Positions 1 to 11,957 of a stretch of DNA of 64,000 bases are shown piece after piece (the stretch's first letter is position 1; each line of letters starts with the position of its first letter). Origin of the DNA: Dermacentor variabilis (taxonomy: Eukaryota; Arthropoda; Arachnida; Ixodida; Ixodidae). The notes beneath the pieces were generated by a model that was given only the letters and a program-made list of their open reading frames with translations, ran no database searches and was not told the DNA's origin. The stretch is from NCBI RefSeq assembly GCF_050947875.1, contig NC_134569.1, positions 204,780,127-204,844,126 on the forward strand. Direction: 5' to 3'. Made by a program: the position numbers and the translations under genes.

Positions 1-830
1 GCGACGCAGCCAACGTTGCAAGGCGCCCGGGCGAGGGGAGAGAAGCCGGCTACGTTGTACTCCGGCTGCAACTGCGCGCATGTGGCGGCTGCGCGCGGTA
101 GCACGGCGGTATCTTGAGTGTGATCTGCGTGGGGGCGTTGTATAGGTGCGTTGGCAGCTCGTAGCCTTGTGCATGCTGTGTGTTCTCGGCGCTCGCTTTT
201 TGTTGAGGCGATAGACAGCACGGATGTCACTTCGTTCGCTGCTCCTGCCGCGTTTCCTCGCGCCAGCGTTTTCACGGCGAGTTCCCGCGCTCATCGAGTC
301 TGATGTGTTCATGTTTGCTTGTGCGCGCGTGACACCATGCTAGTTAATTTCGCTAGTGTGCGCATGTTTACAAGTTTATATAGCCTATAAGAAAGCTATC
401 CTTACTTCGAACAGCGGTCCAATAAGTTGCCATCGCAATCGATGCTTCGCCTTTCGAGGCATCCTGCGCCTTTTTTGTGCCGTTGAGCATGTCCGTGTCC
501 CCTCTTTCCATTTCCTGTTACAAATAGGGGTGCTGCAGGCAATTTTACTATGTGACTGGAGACATTGGTTTACACTACCCGAACTATCTTATCGAGAAAG
601 CTGGTTTCAAGCTCATGGGGCCAAGACGTCAGTAGTGAGGAGTGCAAACAAGAAATAGACAATGTCATTTTTATTATATTAGAATGGTAAGCCGAAAATT
701 TAAGGGGGACATCTTCGTTTGAAGGTTGCACCGCCAACATACGTGACCAAGCTCAAGGTAGGCCTGGTGTCTAAAAACGTTGACCTGAACCAGCTCCACG
801 GGCAACCTCAAACCGAAGTCGCAGTCTCGG
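1..830. other. Unassigned DNA, no gene recognised
   Basis: The first ~330 bases are GC- and CpG-rich; the rest is ordinary AT/GC-mixed DNA. A 100-codon open frame begins at 356 on the plus strand, but it lacks any motif, has no low-divergence domain signal and is of a length expected by chance. Nothing else in this stretch could be supported. Confidence 0.5.
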
Positions 831-851
831 AAAAGCTCTAAAACGGTAACA

Positions 852-905
852 GAGGTTTAGAATAGGGGCCCCAAACGTTGTGGGGCCCCAAAGAAATAGC
901 TCGAA
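852..905 (+). repeat. Short GC-hairpin dispersed repeat, copy 1
   Basis: The sequence contains TTTAGAATAGGGGCCCC followed by a spacer and a second GGGGCCCC block that can fold back. A similar segment occurs in inverted orientation at 1515-1566 and a more diverged one at 26150-26205, so this is a dispersed family rather than chance. The class is not known to me; a MITE terminus is possible but no target duplication could be assigned. Confidence 0.4.
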
Positions 906-1514
906 GCTAATGCGCATGCGCGAGAAGCCAACAGCGTTTAGGTTTTGCGTCGGGTACGCTATTTCACTGATTTAGGGGGAACTCCAAAAGTTGCCCCAAA
1001 AGATTTGCGTAAACAAGCATGCCAACACCCATCTAAGCGACGGATCTAACCTAGCACCAAACTGGGTTCGATTCATGGTAACGCGTGAAGTTCGCAAGCT
1101 AGGAGAAGTGACTGCGGTTATCGCTTTGTCTCTACTAACGTGTGTTATGAATATTGATTCATTAGACGCCGCTGATTCCGAATTCGATTGTGGATATTAT
1201 GGCTCGTAGGCCTAACACGGCTTAGCTTGGCTGGTGAAGGCACGTAAAGTTGGTTACTCAAAACCACGACCTACTCTCAAAAGTAAGCGCAACTAATTGT
1301 TTGCTGCTTACAGAATAACTTGTAAATTCCAATTAAACGGGAATACGCGAAAGTCAAAATTACTATTCTTATCATAAAATTGTATATTTTATTTATTTAT
1401 TTCTAATAGCTTTTCTTTGACGCCGTAGTGGCGCTGTCGCGCCAGACGCTATCCGCAAACGCAAAGCCCTATTCTAAATCTCTTCACCCCTGCGTGCTCC
1501 AACGCTAACACCAG

Positions 1515-1566
1515 CCAAGCTCTTTTAGGACCCCAAACTATTGGGGTCCCTATTCTAAAACTCTCT
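1515..1566 (-). repeat. Short GC-hairpin dispersed repeat, copy 2
   Basis: Read on the minus strand this begins TTTTAGAATAGGGACCCC and continues into TTTGGGGTCC, matching the hairpin at 852-905. The two copies lie ~610 bp apart in opposite orientation and might be the ends of one element, but sequence outside the hairpins does not align convincingly by eye. Confidence 0.4.
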
Positions 1567-1599
1567 AACGACCCTTTTTGGGTGTATTGCTCCTTACGA

Positions 1600-2540
1600 A
1601 CAAAGACCAGACATACGTCAACGTAACGAAATATGGCTCCGGTTTTACCGCCCATTTGCTCCAATATTATGTTTACGCGGCCGAGGAAGACTTGGAACAG
1701 ATGGCACACAAGAGCCTGACATCTGAATACACAATCTTTCCCACCAGCGACATATGGATACACTAAAGATCGCTCTATATATTCAGTTAATGTATGTAGA
1801 TGCCGGTAAAGAACTATACGATCAGAGGACGGGTGCTTGAATATACTCTGGTTTGGCGCAATTCGCTGCATCCGAAGCTGCGAAAGTGTTCAGGTAACAC
1901 CACAAGAGGGCGGTACCAATGAATTGACAATAAGCTGGTTTATAAGAAATAAAAAGAATTGCAGCAGTGAAATCCTTACGAATCATGGCTCCGGAAACGA
2001 AAATCATAAAGAATTTCGCTCTGACTCGCGACCAAGATCACGCGGCACAATTTCATTATTTCTATATGCAAGTTTTCAATTTAGATACGGCGTTTTTGTA
2101 CACAAGCTCACTGCGCAGCGCATTTTTTTGTAAATGCACGTTTGTCCTGAGCCACCAAATTTGCGGCACGTAATTTGAAGCCTCGTCTACCGCATAGATT
2201 GCATAAATAGATATGTGGTCCATCGGTCCAGTTGGGCAAGTAGCCCATTTATAACGTCAGATCTCTCAATTCAACCCACATCATGAGCACGTGAAGCAAA
2301 CACACTCTAGGCTTAACACGCGTGCCCGTCATTTGATGCTAGCTTGGGATGATGATTCGTGAATATGCGTGAACAGACTGCTTCGAGCCCGTTTCCGTGG
2401 CATTTGGTGAAATAATGAGTTCTTGAAGTCTGTAATAGTACATGCAGTAATAACAATTGATATTTTGAGCGAGTTTCATTGTGAAAAAGCTCACCAGGAG
2501 CCCCCGTAGAACGTCTATTCACAGATATTATTAACGACGC
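1600..2540. other. Unassigned DNA
   Basis: Several short open frames lie on both strands here. None shows a recognisable domain, splice-supported exon or repeat signature. The stretch ends at a trinucleotide microsatellite. Confidence 0.4.
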
Positions 2541-2547
2541 TAACGCT

Positions 2548-2550
<3 letters not shown>

Positions 2551-2613
<63 letters not shown>
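2551..2613. repeat. (AAT)n microsatellite
   Basis: About twenty uninterrupted AAT units. Many LINE-like elements in this window end in AAT- or GAT-type tails, so this tract could be an expanded retrotransposon tail, but no LINE sequence was recognised next to it. The open frame encoding poly-isoleucine across it is an artefact. Confidence 0.95.
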
Positions 2614-2619
2614 GATACG

Positions 2620-4110
2620 ATGATAGGCAACCATCTAGGAGTCTGCCAGAGAATCTTCAATAGGTGCGGGGCCAATAAGGTCTTAAATACCGGAAATTAC
2701 ATCGCCGAAAGAAACCAAATGCCCCAAAACTCCCATATTTAATAATCCCACATGGTATATAAAAACATAAGCTTACTTTTATGGAATCCAGTACGTTTCA
2801 TATAGGCTGTGAAAGTTACAGGGCATATGGTTGTATTCGATATGGAAAGAATTCTCTGGATCTTCGCAATCACTATGGAACATAGATAACTTGAGCTACA
2901 GCAAAGTACAGTTCATATGCGATTGGTACGCTGCAAAACTCACTTTTCGGTTACGATGGATGTCATTTCTTTCAGCACGACACGCGGCGGCTTCGAAAGC
3001 ACGAGGCAAGAAAGAAAGGCTGGAGCAAGTATTGTTACTTCATGTAAGCCGCTTACGCTCAGCGCGATCCCAAGAAATGTCAATGTAGCTGCGTGAACTC
3101 TATGACGCCAATGGGAGCCAAGATGATTCGTTTGACTCTTGCATAAGCGAAAATAGCTCGTGCCGTACGTGAAGGAGTAAGCGCTCGCTGTGGCTTGGCA
3201 TACTCGCTGCTGGTTTAAACGTAATACAAGCGATAAGGGGAAAAAAAGCCAACCAACAGAAAAGTTTCATACGCAAACATATTTTTCGCTTCCTAGCATA
3301 TGCGTGAGCACCGCTTTGTTTGCACGTCTACGCTGAAGTTTTCGCGGAAGGGTTGTATGAACGCCTACGCAGCGGTTATGTTTGTGACGTACGAGCAACC
3401 TTCCGTCCTTGTTCATGGGGTGTGCTCTGAGTGGACGAAATCTGGCCGACTTTGTATTCTTTTTAAGAGGAGAAATGCACCAGGGGCTGTGAACTCAAAA
3501 ACCTTTTCGTTCGTAAGTGCTCAGTTTCATAGGTCGGCCGCGTTCGCTTATGTTATTTATGTACGGCGTCTACTTTTGCGAATGCGGGAGCCGGTGCTAT
3601 TAGGTAACATGAATGGGGCTCTGAAACCCTTCCCTAACTAATCATAAAACAGCCTCGCTATAAAGGACGTCGTCTCACGAATCTCACGCCCAAAGTTTTT
3701 AGTATCTTTCAGGTACAAGCGCAAAAGCCAAGAGAGGCAAAGTCCCGTCCAAAAGTTGTGTCGCGGTGGCGAAAGTGCTCGTCCCGGCACCCCGTGGCGG
3801 CCTCGGTAAACTACGCAACGCAGCGCGCTGCTCATCTCGGAGGCCAGAAGCAGAAAACGCAGCTACGCGCAGTACAGAGATCAGAGTACTGATCGGAAAA
3901 CTGAGGAGAAGCCCTACCCTGGTACTAGATTTTGGTCGAGTAGACCGAACGGCGCTTTCCCCCTGAGGCGCTGCGTGTGCAGCAATTGTGCGAGGGCGCT
4001 GCGAACGATATTTAACATAATATCTCTGGGGGCGCTGAGACCGATTGCGCGCATACGCGCTTATAATGGTGCTTTATTTCAACTGCAAATTTATATTGAC
4101 ACCCCTTTGC
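2620..4110. other. Unassigned DNA
   Basis: No domain-bearing open frame, RNA gene or repeat family was recognised. Open frames of up to 113 codons (3300-3641, +) have no visible motif. Confidence 0.4.
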
Positions 4111-4115
4111 TACGT

Positions 4116-4355
4116 ACAGTCGCCCAAATCTTTAACTGGTGTGCGGGAGCGGCGTCTTTTCCGGGCGTTTTCCGGGCGTCAGCGCCGTATGACGCGGCAA
4201 GGCTGGAAACAGCCTAGTAGACGATGGGCCCAGCTGAGCGCGCTTTGTCCGCATGCGCTTAGCCTCAGACTGTTTCCAGCCTCGCCCCGTCAAACGGCGC
4301 TGACGCACGGAAAAGTCGCCGCTCCCGCACACCAGTTAAAGATTTGGGCGACTGT
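4116..4355. mobile_element. TA-flanked palindromic MITE (mariner-like ends)
   Basis: The ~240-bp element begins CAGTCGCCCAAATCTTTAAC and ends with its exact reverse complement, and both ends are immediately flanked by TA. The two arms pair over ~90-100 bp each around a loop near 4220-4260. The left arm carries an extra 12-bp copy (GGCGTTTTCCGG) not present in the right arm. A TA target site and a CAGT-type terminus are the known signature of Tc1/mariner-related MITEs. It has no coding capacity. Membership of a specific mariner family is inference. Confidence 0.8.
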
Positions 4356-4409
4356 ACACGTATTTGGGGCATGGGAGATGACGTCTTCGATTTTGCTGTC
4401 GTTGTGACG

Positions 4410-5640
4410 TGCGTCGTCTGCTAGCGAGCGCGCGTTCGTTGCGCAGACACTGGCAGACGCTCAGTTTTTCGCGCAGAAAGTCTGTGCAGTCCAGTTTTTT
4501 TTTTGTTTTACTTGCTTTGGAGCACGCGCGACTCCTGCCGACCGGTAACAATTCCAGTTTTAGCCTGGTGTTAAGACGTAATTTTTGCCACAGAAACCGG
4601 CTATCTGCAACATGCGGCTGCGTAAGGAAATTTTATTGATATCGTGTTATTTTACGCGTGCTTCTTGTTAGTGGAATAGTGATCAGGGACAATGATCAAA
4701 CATAACAATATTAAAGTTAAATAAATCAAGTTGCCAATATTTGGCTCACATGTTCTTCGACAAATCGTCAACGTTTTCATACTTTGTTCAAAAAGTGTTT
4801 CAGGGCCCCTTTAACTGCTTTAAAAAGCACAACAGAACTGTGTAACATTGCAGGATTGCAGCCCAGTTTTCAGAGAAGCTGTTTCTTACGATAAGGTGCG
4901 TTAATAATTTTGTCGTGCTTGTAGTTAAACCAAACATTTTCAAACTTTGTCCGCACATGTCGAATAAACATAGCCGGTAGTTCCTGCAAGTTTAAGCTCG
5001 GTGTTACATTTAGTTGTCCTCGAATAACGTAAGATCATACCTATATAATGGTTCTGTAACGCTGTCGAGCAGTGCAATTAGTAATTTATTGAAAAGCCAC
5101 GATTAGCCCGCACACATTATACATTGAACAACCATCAGCCATAAGGTGGCCCCATGTTCCAATAACCGGGAACTTAGCGTCACAGTTAGTCTTCCCAGGA
5201 CCCCGCAAAAACAACATTGAAGGGGGCTCGTAAACACGCGTATAATAACTATTTGGAGCGCTTGTAAACGTAATTTAATAAGACCACAGTTATACCACAC
5301 ACTTAATACCTAACAAGCACATGACCCATAGGATTTTCCACATTCCCTGAAAATTAAATTCGATGCCCTGTTACGCCGCGCGAACAAGAACACCTAGCGA
5401 ATAACCGCTAGGTAGCGCATACGATCGCTTGAATGAGCGTGTTTATTGAAAATGCCCTCTCACTTACACACCTTAAACTTAGTATGCGTATCCGCCGTTA
5501 CATGTCCGATATTTTGACCGAACACAAACTACGTGGCTAATTTAGTTCACCGAGGACACAGGGAGGGGACTGTATGCCTCCCGAAAATAGAGAGAAGGCG
5601 AATCTCAATAAATTGCGTGGAATGTCCGAAGGAAATAACA
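4410..5640. other. Unassigned DNA
   Basis: Mostly AT-rich sequence without a recognisable gene. Open frames are shorter than 100 codons and motif-free. Confidence 0.4.
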
Positions 5641-5665
5641 CGCCAACTTTAAGATGTGGTCACTA

Positions 5666-5897
5666 CCCGCCGTGGTTGCTCAGTGGCTATGGTGTTGGGC
5701 TGCTGAGGACGAGGTCGCGGGATCGAATCCCGGCCGCGGCGGCCACATTTCGGTGGGGGCGAAATGCCAAAAACACCCGTGTACTTAGATTTAGGTGCGC
5801 GTTAAAGAACCCCAGGTGGTCGAAATTTCCAGAGTCCTCCACTACGGCGTGCCTCATAATCAGAAAGTAGTTTTGGCACATTAAGCCCCATAATTAA
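5666..5897 (+). mobile_element. tRNA-derived SINE (Ruka-like), copy 1, full length
   Basis: The 5' head contains a pol III A-box-like segment (GTTGCTCAGTGGCTATGG) and a B box (GGATCGAATCC) as in a tRNA gene. It is followed by the body seen in all copies here, ending GGCACATTAAGCCCCATAAT. The flanks TAAGATGTGGTCACTA and TAAGATATGGCCACATA form a slightly diverged target-site duplication. Tick genomes are known to carry a tRNA-derived SINE called Ruka; assignment to that name is from memory. Confidence 0.85.
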
Positions 5898-5919
5898 TTA
5901 AGATATGGCCACATATGAC

Positions 5920-8285
5920 TCCTAACATGGTCCCCATTTCTATTCAAATGGGAGCCCGGTTGCATGCTTTGTTGTCCGAGTACACCGGAAAACATTGCGC
6001 ATAACGGCTCTATAGTGCGTAAGCGACTTCAAACGAACGCTGTAACCACCTTGTGCACTGCCAACATTCATTTATATCGCATGTAATATGCCCCCGGATT
6101 CGCTGCAAGTTGAATCTCGATGCCGCGCATTTTCTCCCTTACATTGTCCGGCTCACATTTTGTCCGGTATTCCGACTGAGCACCAAACAGAACACCAAAC
6201 AAATGTGCAGTTGGAGTAATATAGACTACTGGCTTTTCCGTATAGACAATAACCTTTCCGCAATGTGCTCGGTTGTGTGGTCATAAAGACAAGCAGCCGA
6301 ATTGGTGGCGCCACGTTGAGGCGCGTGGATGTAGCGCGAGGGAAGCCTGTAAAATGTCTTGCGAGTATACGCTGTTTCGGCAAAGTGTGATGCCGCTTCC
6401 TTTCCTTGCCGCTGCAGCCTCGTCCGCAAACTGTGTTCGCGCCCATTCTACCAAATCGAAACTGCGATTAACGCCGCGCATGGGCCTGTTACTGATGACA
6501 CTCCCTTTCGCTCTTGGTACGACACGCCGCGAAAGGCGAGCTGGTAGCGCGATCACCGAATCAGGCCTCGCTACACGTGTTTCGCAGGGCGGTTGTCTTG
6601 CTTCTGCGACAGTTTCTGCTGAGAAAATACCTACGTATTACAATTAGAAATTGTGGATTTGTGCACATTCGTGCGTTGCATTAACGATGAAAACCGGGGA
6701 AAAACCGGGACTTTTGTTGTCAAGCAGCCCAAAGTTTGAGCTTTTTCTGGTAACTTGAGCACAAACCATCAACGCAAACAATGATTTTATTTTAAAAAAA
6801 AAGTTCTGTTTAAACGAGTTCAATCACCTGCACAAATGTGCGATGACAAATAGCTTAATCTGCTTGCAAATGAATTGACGAGCTCATCTCTACAAGCCCT
6901 GTCAGACGATATTAACAGTTTTATAAGAAACCACATTAACAAAAACAACAAATAGGAACGTGCTTGGCGATCCTTTGTTCACCTTGTTCTCTGCATTGTA
7001 TTAACAAAGGAAACAAATAAAATATGCGACAAATACTGCGCACGGTCATGCTTCGCCGCAGATGCGATGCTTTTCTTGATTTTATAACCTCTTCTTGACC
7101 TACATTATCGTATGCATTGGAAGCATTTTTGCGTTCGTCCTAGATCTGTAGGGCCTTCCGTTGTTGTTTGTTGTCTTGTTTTACTAGTGTAATTTTACTA
7201 GTGTATTATTAGTGTAATGCAGTTCGGTAAATATCAACTCAACATCACAACTTCCGTTCGCAATGGAGAGCAACGTCGGCGCCACGTTAATTCGCTTCCT
7301 AGCGCGTTACCGTTCTTTACATGTGCGCAGCTTGCGGGAAATCCGATTAAATGCACCGTTAATATATTCATGCAAACGCCACTACTAACGAAGCCGCGAG
7401 TTTTCGTCCACTCACCGGCGGCAGGCACTGAATACTACATTTTACGTATGTGCCAGTTAAACGAGGCACACACCACGTTGATATTATTATTAATGTTATG
7501 ATGTATCTTCCCGGTGCGCTGACAAAACATGGGCAGCGTTAATGGTTTGTGACGTCTGCCTGCATTTATTATTACCTTTTACAAAAGCGAAAACTTCCTG
7601 GATATATGCGTTTTAACCCAATTTTCACAAATTTTGCTAGGGGAGCGAAAACTAGGTATTATCGTTTTTTATCCAGACACGAAGGACCCTATGCCCAGAC
7701 GCGGAAATATCGGAGGTGGCACAGAGGGCAACCGTAACGGTAGAACAGAAGCTACAGTCGAAGACGCTCCACTGAAAACGTTATGTGGAATACCGAGGGC
7801 AGACTCTCGAAATTCGCCGCATCAGAACATATTCGTTGGGAGAGCACAGGGAATTCACCAATGAACATGTGCTTACCTCTGTCGGCTCCTCCCGAATGCA
7901 GTTCGCGCTGCCGAAATCGTTGCAGCGTCGCTACAGTGCGCGCGTGCCAGTTGTGTGCGTCTGGTCGCTTGGCGTAGCAGCTGCGCGCCCGAGAATGCAG
8001 CCACGCGCGTCTTGTCACCGCGAGTGACTCTCAAGATTGTGGTATTTTCGGGCCTATCTTATCTGTCACGAGCGCGCGAAGTGCCGCGCAGGCGTGCAAG
8101 ACGCGCCGCCATAAAACGCTCCCTTTGGAAGCCCCTTACGACGTCGCCTTCTTGGCCTTGCTCGTATTACGTGCGACTCCGTAACCTCCGCTCGCTGCAT
8201 TGGGTGAGAGAGACCGCGCGCGCGTGCCGTAATGCGTATATATACCTCGCCGGAGTGTTTTGCGCTCAGAACTGCACAAATCGTC
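5920..8285. other. Unassigned DNA
   Basis: Contains overlapping open frames at 6273-6647 on both strands and at 7750-8030, in GC-rich patches. The frames overlap each other on both strands and lack domains or splice-supported boundaries, so none is called as a gene. No repeat family was recognised. Confidence 0.35.
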
Positions 8286-8288
8286 CGT

Positions 8289-8480
8289 CTGATTATCGGG
8301 CACGCCGAAGTGGGGGACTCGGAAATAATTTCGACCACGTGGGGTTCTTCAGTGTGCACCCCAAACACGGTACGCGGGCGTTATGTACATTTCACCTCCC
8401 CCCGAATCTTGCATGTCGCCCCGGCCTCCACCTCATGCTTAGCAGCATAACGACAAAGCCACTAAGCAACCACGCCGGGT
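8289..8480 (-). mobile_element. tRNA-derived SINE (Ruka-like), copy 2, diverged
   Basis: In minus orientation this matches the SINE at 11958-12187, including GATTATCGGGCACGCCGAAG and the tRNA-like end CTAAGCAACCACGCCGGGT, with many substitutions and small gaps. It lacks a clear target duplication, in keeping with an old copy. Confidence 0.7.
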
Positions 8481-8489
8481 ACGTGCTTA

Positions 8490-9255
8490 AAGGCGTAAAG
8501 GCAATGGCGAATAGGATACGCGCAAACTGTGCTATACGTATATAAGTGAGTAACACAGGTGCTTACAAATCTCCTTTCGTTAGTTCGTTCGACTATTTGT
8601 CACCCGCCAAAACATGGTGTCGGTGCAACAAAACCATTCGGACTAGAGAAAGTATACGTAATTACATGTGTTTGGAAACAAATCAGGAGATTCCACAAGA
8701 ACAATATCTCCAGGAGGAAGGCGGTAATATTCTGATTAACAAGGTTACCGGGCGATAAAACAAGTCTTTTGCCATTCTATTCACTGGATACTTGGAATGT
8801 GTACTGTAAATGTCAGTCTCGGAATGAATAGGATTGAGGATAAACCGTTAATATGTCGTCAATTATATAGTGTTTGCAGATGTCAGATGTCAGCAACAGA
8901 GTCGCGGCCAGAAAGGCATAGAACGAGAGGAAGCGCATGAAAGGGGTTCACCAGTTAAGAGTTTCTGGTTCACTACCCTGCACTAGGCTGAAGGAGGTGG
9001 CTGGAAAGAGGATAGAAATACCTACCAAGGCAGTAAAAATTGATATGGCAGGATTTTAGTGCGATCCCCCGGCTTATAGTGGAAAGGCTGTCGTAAAGAG
9101 AAAAAAGCCATATGCCCCATAACCTGCATATCAAACATCCTTACATGAACACAGGGGGTGGGGATCCTCTATTAAAACACCGTATTTTAAGTACACCATA
9201 TGAAAATATTTGATATGGCATGAGAAAAAATAAATTCTGAGAGTTTATATCTCAA
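8490..9255. other. Unassigned DNA
   Basis: Nothing recognisable apart from short motif-free open frames; it separates two old SINE copies. Confidence 0.4.
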
Positions 9256-9261
9256 AACTAT

Positions 9262-9463
9262 GATGTGATTATGAGGCACGCAGTAGTGGGGGACTGCGGA
9301 ATAATTTTGACTATCTGGTGTTCTTTAACGTGAACCTAAATCTAAATACTCAGCATTTTTTGCATTTTGCACCCATCAAAACACGGCTGCCACGGTCAGG
9401 ATTGAAAGCACGACCTGGATTTCATAAGCGCAATGCCAAAGTCATTAGCCTACCGCGGCGGGT
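9262..9463 (-). mobile_element. tRNA-derived SINE (Ruka-like), copy 3, diverged
   Basis: In minus orientation it carries GATTATGAGGCACGCAGTAG, the body motif GTTCTTTAACGTG, and a decayed B-box region, ending in the tRNA-like head near CTACCGCGGCGGGT. It is more diverged than the copies at 5.7 and 12.0 kb. Confidence 0.75.
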
Positions 9464-9781
9464 GCACTAAAGAAAAGTTTTCTTATCTCAGTTGGGTGTT
9501 ACGGTTGGCGTCTAGCACCCCGTGCAGAAAGGACTCTCGCCCACCATGCCTCATCTAAACAAAGTGTGATTTCCTAATTTGCCGTAGTTGTCTCGAGTGT
9601 AGACCGGTCTGGCGTTTGGAGTCTGGAGTTTGGCGTCTGGAGTCTGGTGTTTACAGGCCCTTTTGTGTGTGCGCGACTTTAGAGGGACCCTTTCCTCGAA
9701 CTGTCAAGCTCTACGGGGGAACTTCCGCGAACAAGCAACACGCAAAAGAGAAGGACAAGCGTCTACAATTCCTGGACCTGA

Positions 9782-9980
9782 GGCTTGGTATAACCGGAGG
9801 AGGGACGCTCTTTCCTTGCTGCAGGCTTGGTACAAACGGAGGCAGGACGCGCGCTTCCTTGCAGAAGGCTTGTTATAACCGGAGGCGGGAGGCCCATTTT
9901 CTTGCAGCAGGCTTGGTATAACCGGAGGCGGGACGCCCTTTTCCTTGCAGCGGCTTGGTATATATAGAGGCGGGACGCCC
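9782..9980 (+). repeat. 42-43 bp minisatellite, five copies
   Basis: Units begin at 9782, 9824, 9867, 9910 and 9952, each starting GGCTTGGTATAACCGGAGG or a close variant and ending with CCTTGCAG. The last unit is interrupted by the TATA box. The repeated unit gives overlapping repetitive open frames on both strands, which are artefacts. Confidence 0.9.
9959..9967 (+). promoter_or_regulatory. TATA box in candidate LTR
   Basis: TATATATAG lies directly after the last minisatellite unit, with AATAAA following at 10121. The arrangement is what a short LTR-type transcription unit would show. Confidence 0.45.
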
Positions 9981-10970
9981 ATCGATAAACCAGACTCTGC
10001 CTGTCACGTGACGTCGACGGGAGCAAGATCCTTCCACGATTGTAGAGAGTCTGTTTACGGGGCTCCAAAATGTACTTTTCATCACTACGTTCTCTTCTCA
10101 TCATCTTTCACCAACCTTTGAATAAACCGTGCAAGTTACCCACTAAAAATCGTCTCGTCCTAGCATGGTCGCCATGGTCTTCCGAATGCCTGCAGCCCGC
10201 CGACAACGCCATTCTACCCAATGGTAGCGTCGGTCGAGCTTCGATAAACCGGCGTCGCTACAACTCGGCAGCAGCACGATACGCTACCTTGGAGTACGCA
10301 ACAAGGATGAGGACGGATTTACAAACAAATGGTCGAAGACGTTAAACGGTAAGAAGGTAAAATATATTGACAGGAAGGACAGATAGGTCGACGTGAGCAA
10401 TGTCTCAGTGTGTAGGTATGTGGATAAATATGCGAAAATCTAACGGGTTTCTCAGTAGAATGACAAGAGAATATGAATTCGTGTTTTGTACTCAGGTTCC
10501 TGAAGCCGTGCAAATGCATATTTAACAGCATGATGAGATCGACTGGCTGCCACGTCTTGGCAATATAGCTGATTTCAACTGCACGCCGCACTACACAAAT
10601 GCAACAAGAAGCTATCTATGTTACTATCGTTCCTTCCGTGTCAGGGCTGACGCTGTAAAATTCACACTTTGCCAAAACCGCAGTAGTTCAGACAGATTAG
10701 TCACGGCGGATCGAGATCACGAGAAAAAAATTTTCGAACGAATCGAAACGAGCTGGAGCGCATATGGCGAACAAGTTACGACCAGCGGCTTACCGATGTA
10801 CTTGCAATGTGTATAATTAATACTGCATACGTGTTTTCCAAATCCATGCCCAAGTGACGGCTCCTTCCGAGTAGCAGAAGCGAATCTCATAGGCTATGCT
10901 TTAGCTGGATTCATATGCCGGAAGAAAATTGCAGAGCCAGAAACAACTCGTCGTCATCACCTGTTAAACG

Positions 10971-11050
10971 GCGCGAACACAGTACGGAAACGGACGAGAC
11001 AAGAAAAAGCACTTTGTCTTGGCTCGTCCGTCCTCGTCTTTTCTTCACGC
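10971..11050. repeat. Short hairpin repeat related to the 53.8-kb hairpin SINE
   Basis: CGGACGAGACAAG pairs with CTTGGCTCGTCCG at 12 of 13 positions, and the element starts with a GGCGC motif also found at the ends of the 53.8-kb hairpin. The relationship to that element is by layout rather than strong identity. Confidence 0.35.
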
Positions 11051-11059
11051 TATTATGCG

Positions 11060-11890
11060 TATGATGAGCGCGCCGAGAACGCTGCCGAACCGAACCTGAG
11101 TCGAGGTGACAGCGGCAGCACGAGCGAACTAGGCGGGAACCAAGTGCGTGGCGGGTGCATGCGTGACCAAATAGATGTTCGATGAAAGCAGTAGCATTCG
11201 ATCTTTTTGTACAAATAAATCACGGCTATTGCGGCTATGGCCAGAAAAATGTGACCGAAGAGGCCGGCCCGCGCGTAACGGCCGCACCTCGTACAGAGTG
11301 CGAAAAAAAGGTGTGCGCCTCTTATACGCGAGTACACATAGAGTATTTCGTATACAATCAGTATATTCTACTTGTACTAAAGTTTGACGCTGAAAATTGT
11401 AGATCATCAAATTGGGTTGGGAAGAAGCTATGGACAGCTCAAAGAGGGGTGAAATAAAAAAGAAGCAACGTAGGCGTTACGTTAGGAGGCATGGATGGGT
11501 TAGAGAGGAAGTAGGTGTAGCTCATATTACGTTTGAAATTAATTGAAGAAAAGAGAAGTTAAGTGGTGCAGGTCATATAATCGATGCAACATACAACCAA
11601 TAGTCTGTGAAAGTAAGAGAATGTGCGCCACTGGTGCGAAAAACGCAGTGGAGGACACCGGATTCGGTGGTCTGATTATACCAGGAAATTTGTAGCAGTA
11701 GGATGGAATAGGCAGATGCGACTCGAACAGATGTAATTGGAGCTCGAGGCGCGTTCTTCTTGCACTGTACATACTGGACGTAAGATACACTCATGATGAT
11801 GACATGTGGGGTCGCTTTCTACCACGCGATACGCTCTGCATACACAGGCGTCGCTCGTAGGCACTGACGGCGTCCGTTTGTCTGCCCGTA
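11060..11890. other. Unassigned DNA
   Basis: Overlapping open frames on both strands (11053-11457 and 11539-11864) have no recognisable domain. No gene is called. Confidence 0.35.
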
Positions 11891-11957
11891 TACTTGTCCA
11901 TTCATATCTTTACAATGGATCACAAGAATAACAGAGAAGTGAACAAAATGCTAGGGA

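Larger units (their letters stand above)
9497..10262 (+). mobile_element. Candidate solo LTR with promoter and poly(A) signal
   Basis: The block runs TGTTACGG...GTCGCTACA (TG...CA ends) and has LTR-like internal order: a repeat-rich U3, a TATA box (TATATATAG at 9959), then ~160 bp downstream an AATAAA signal (10121-10126) and a U5-like GC-rich tail. The minisatellite listed separately sits in the U3 position, as enhancer repeats often do. I see no second LTR, no internal gag or pol and no convincing target duplication, so the ends and class are inference. A cellular promoter fragment is the alternative. Confidence 0.45.

Noticed and set aside
2313..2675. Open frame with a long Ile run
   Set aside because: It is translation of the (AAT)n microsatellite.
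6273..6647. 124-codon plus-strand open frame
   Set aside because: Overlapped by open frames of similar length on the other strand, with no motif, splice site or conservation clue; a GC-rich chance frame is more likely.
9616..10104. Several overlapping repetitive open frames around 9.6-10.1 kb
   Set aside because: They arise from the 42-43 bp minisatellite in a candidate LTR and have no domain.
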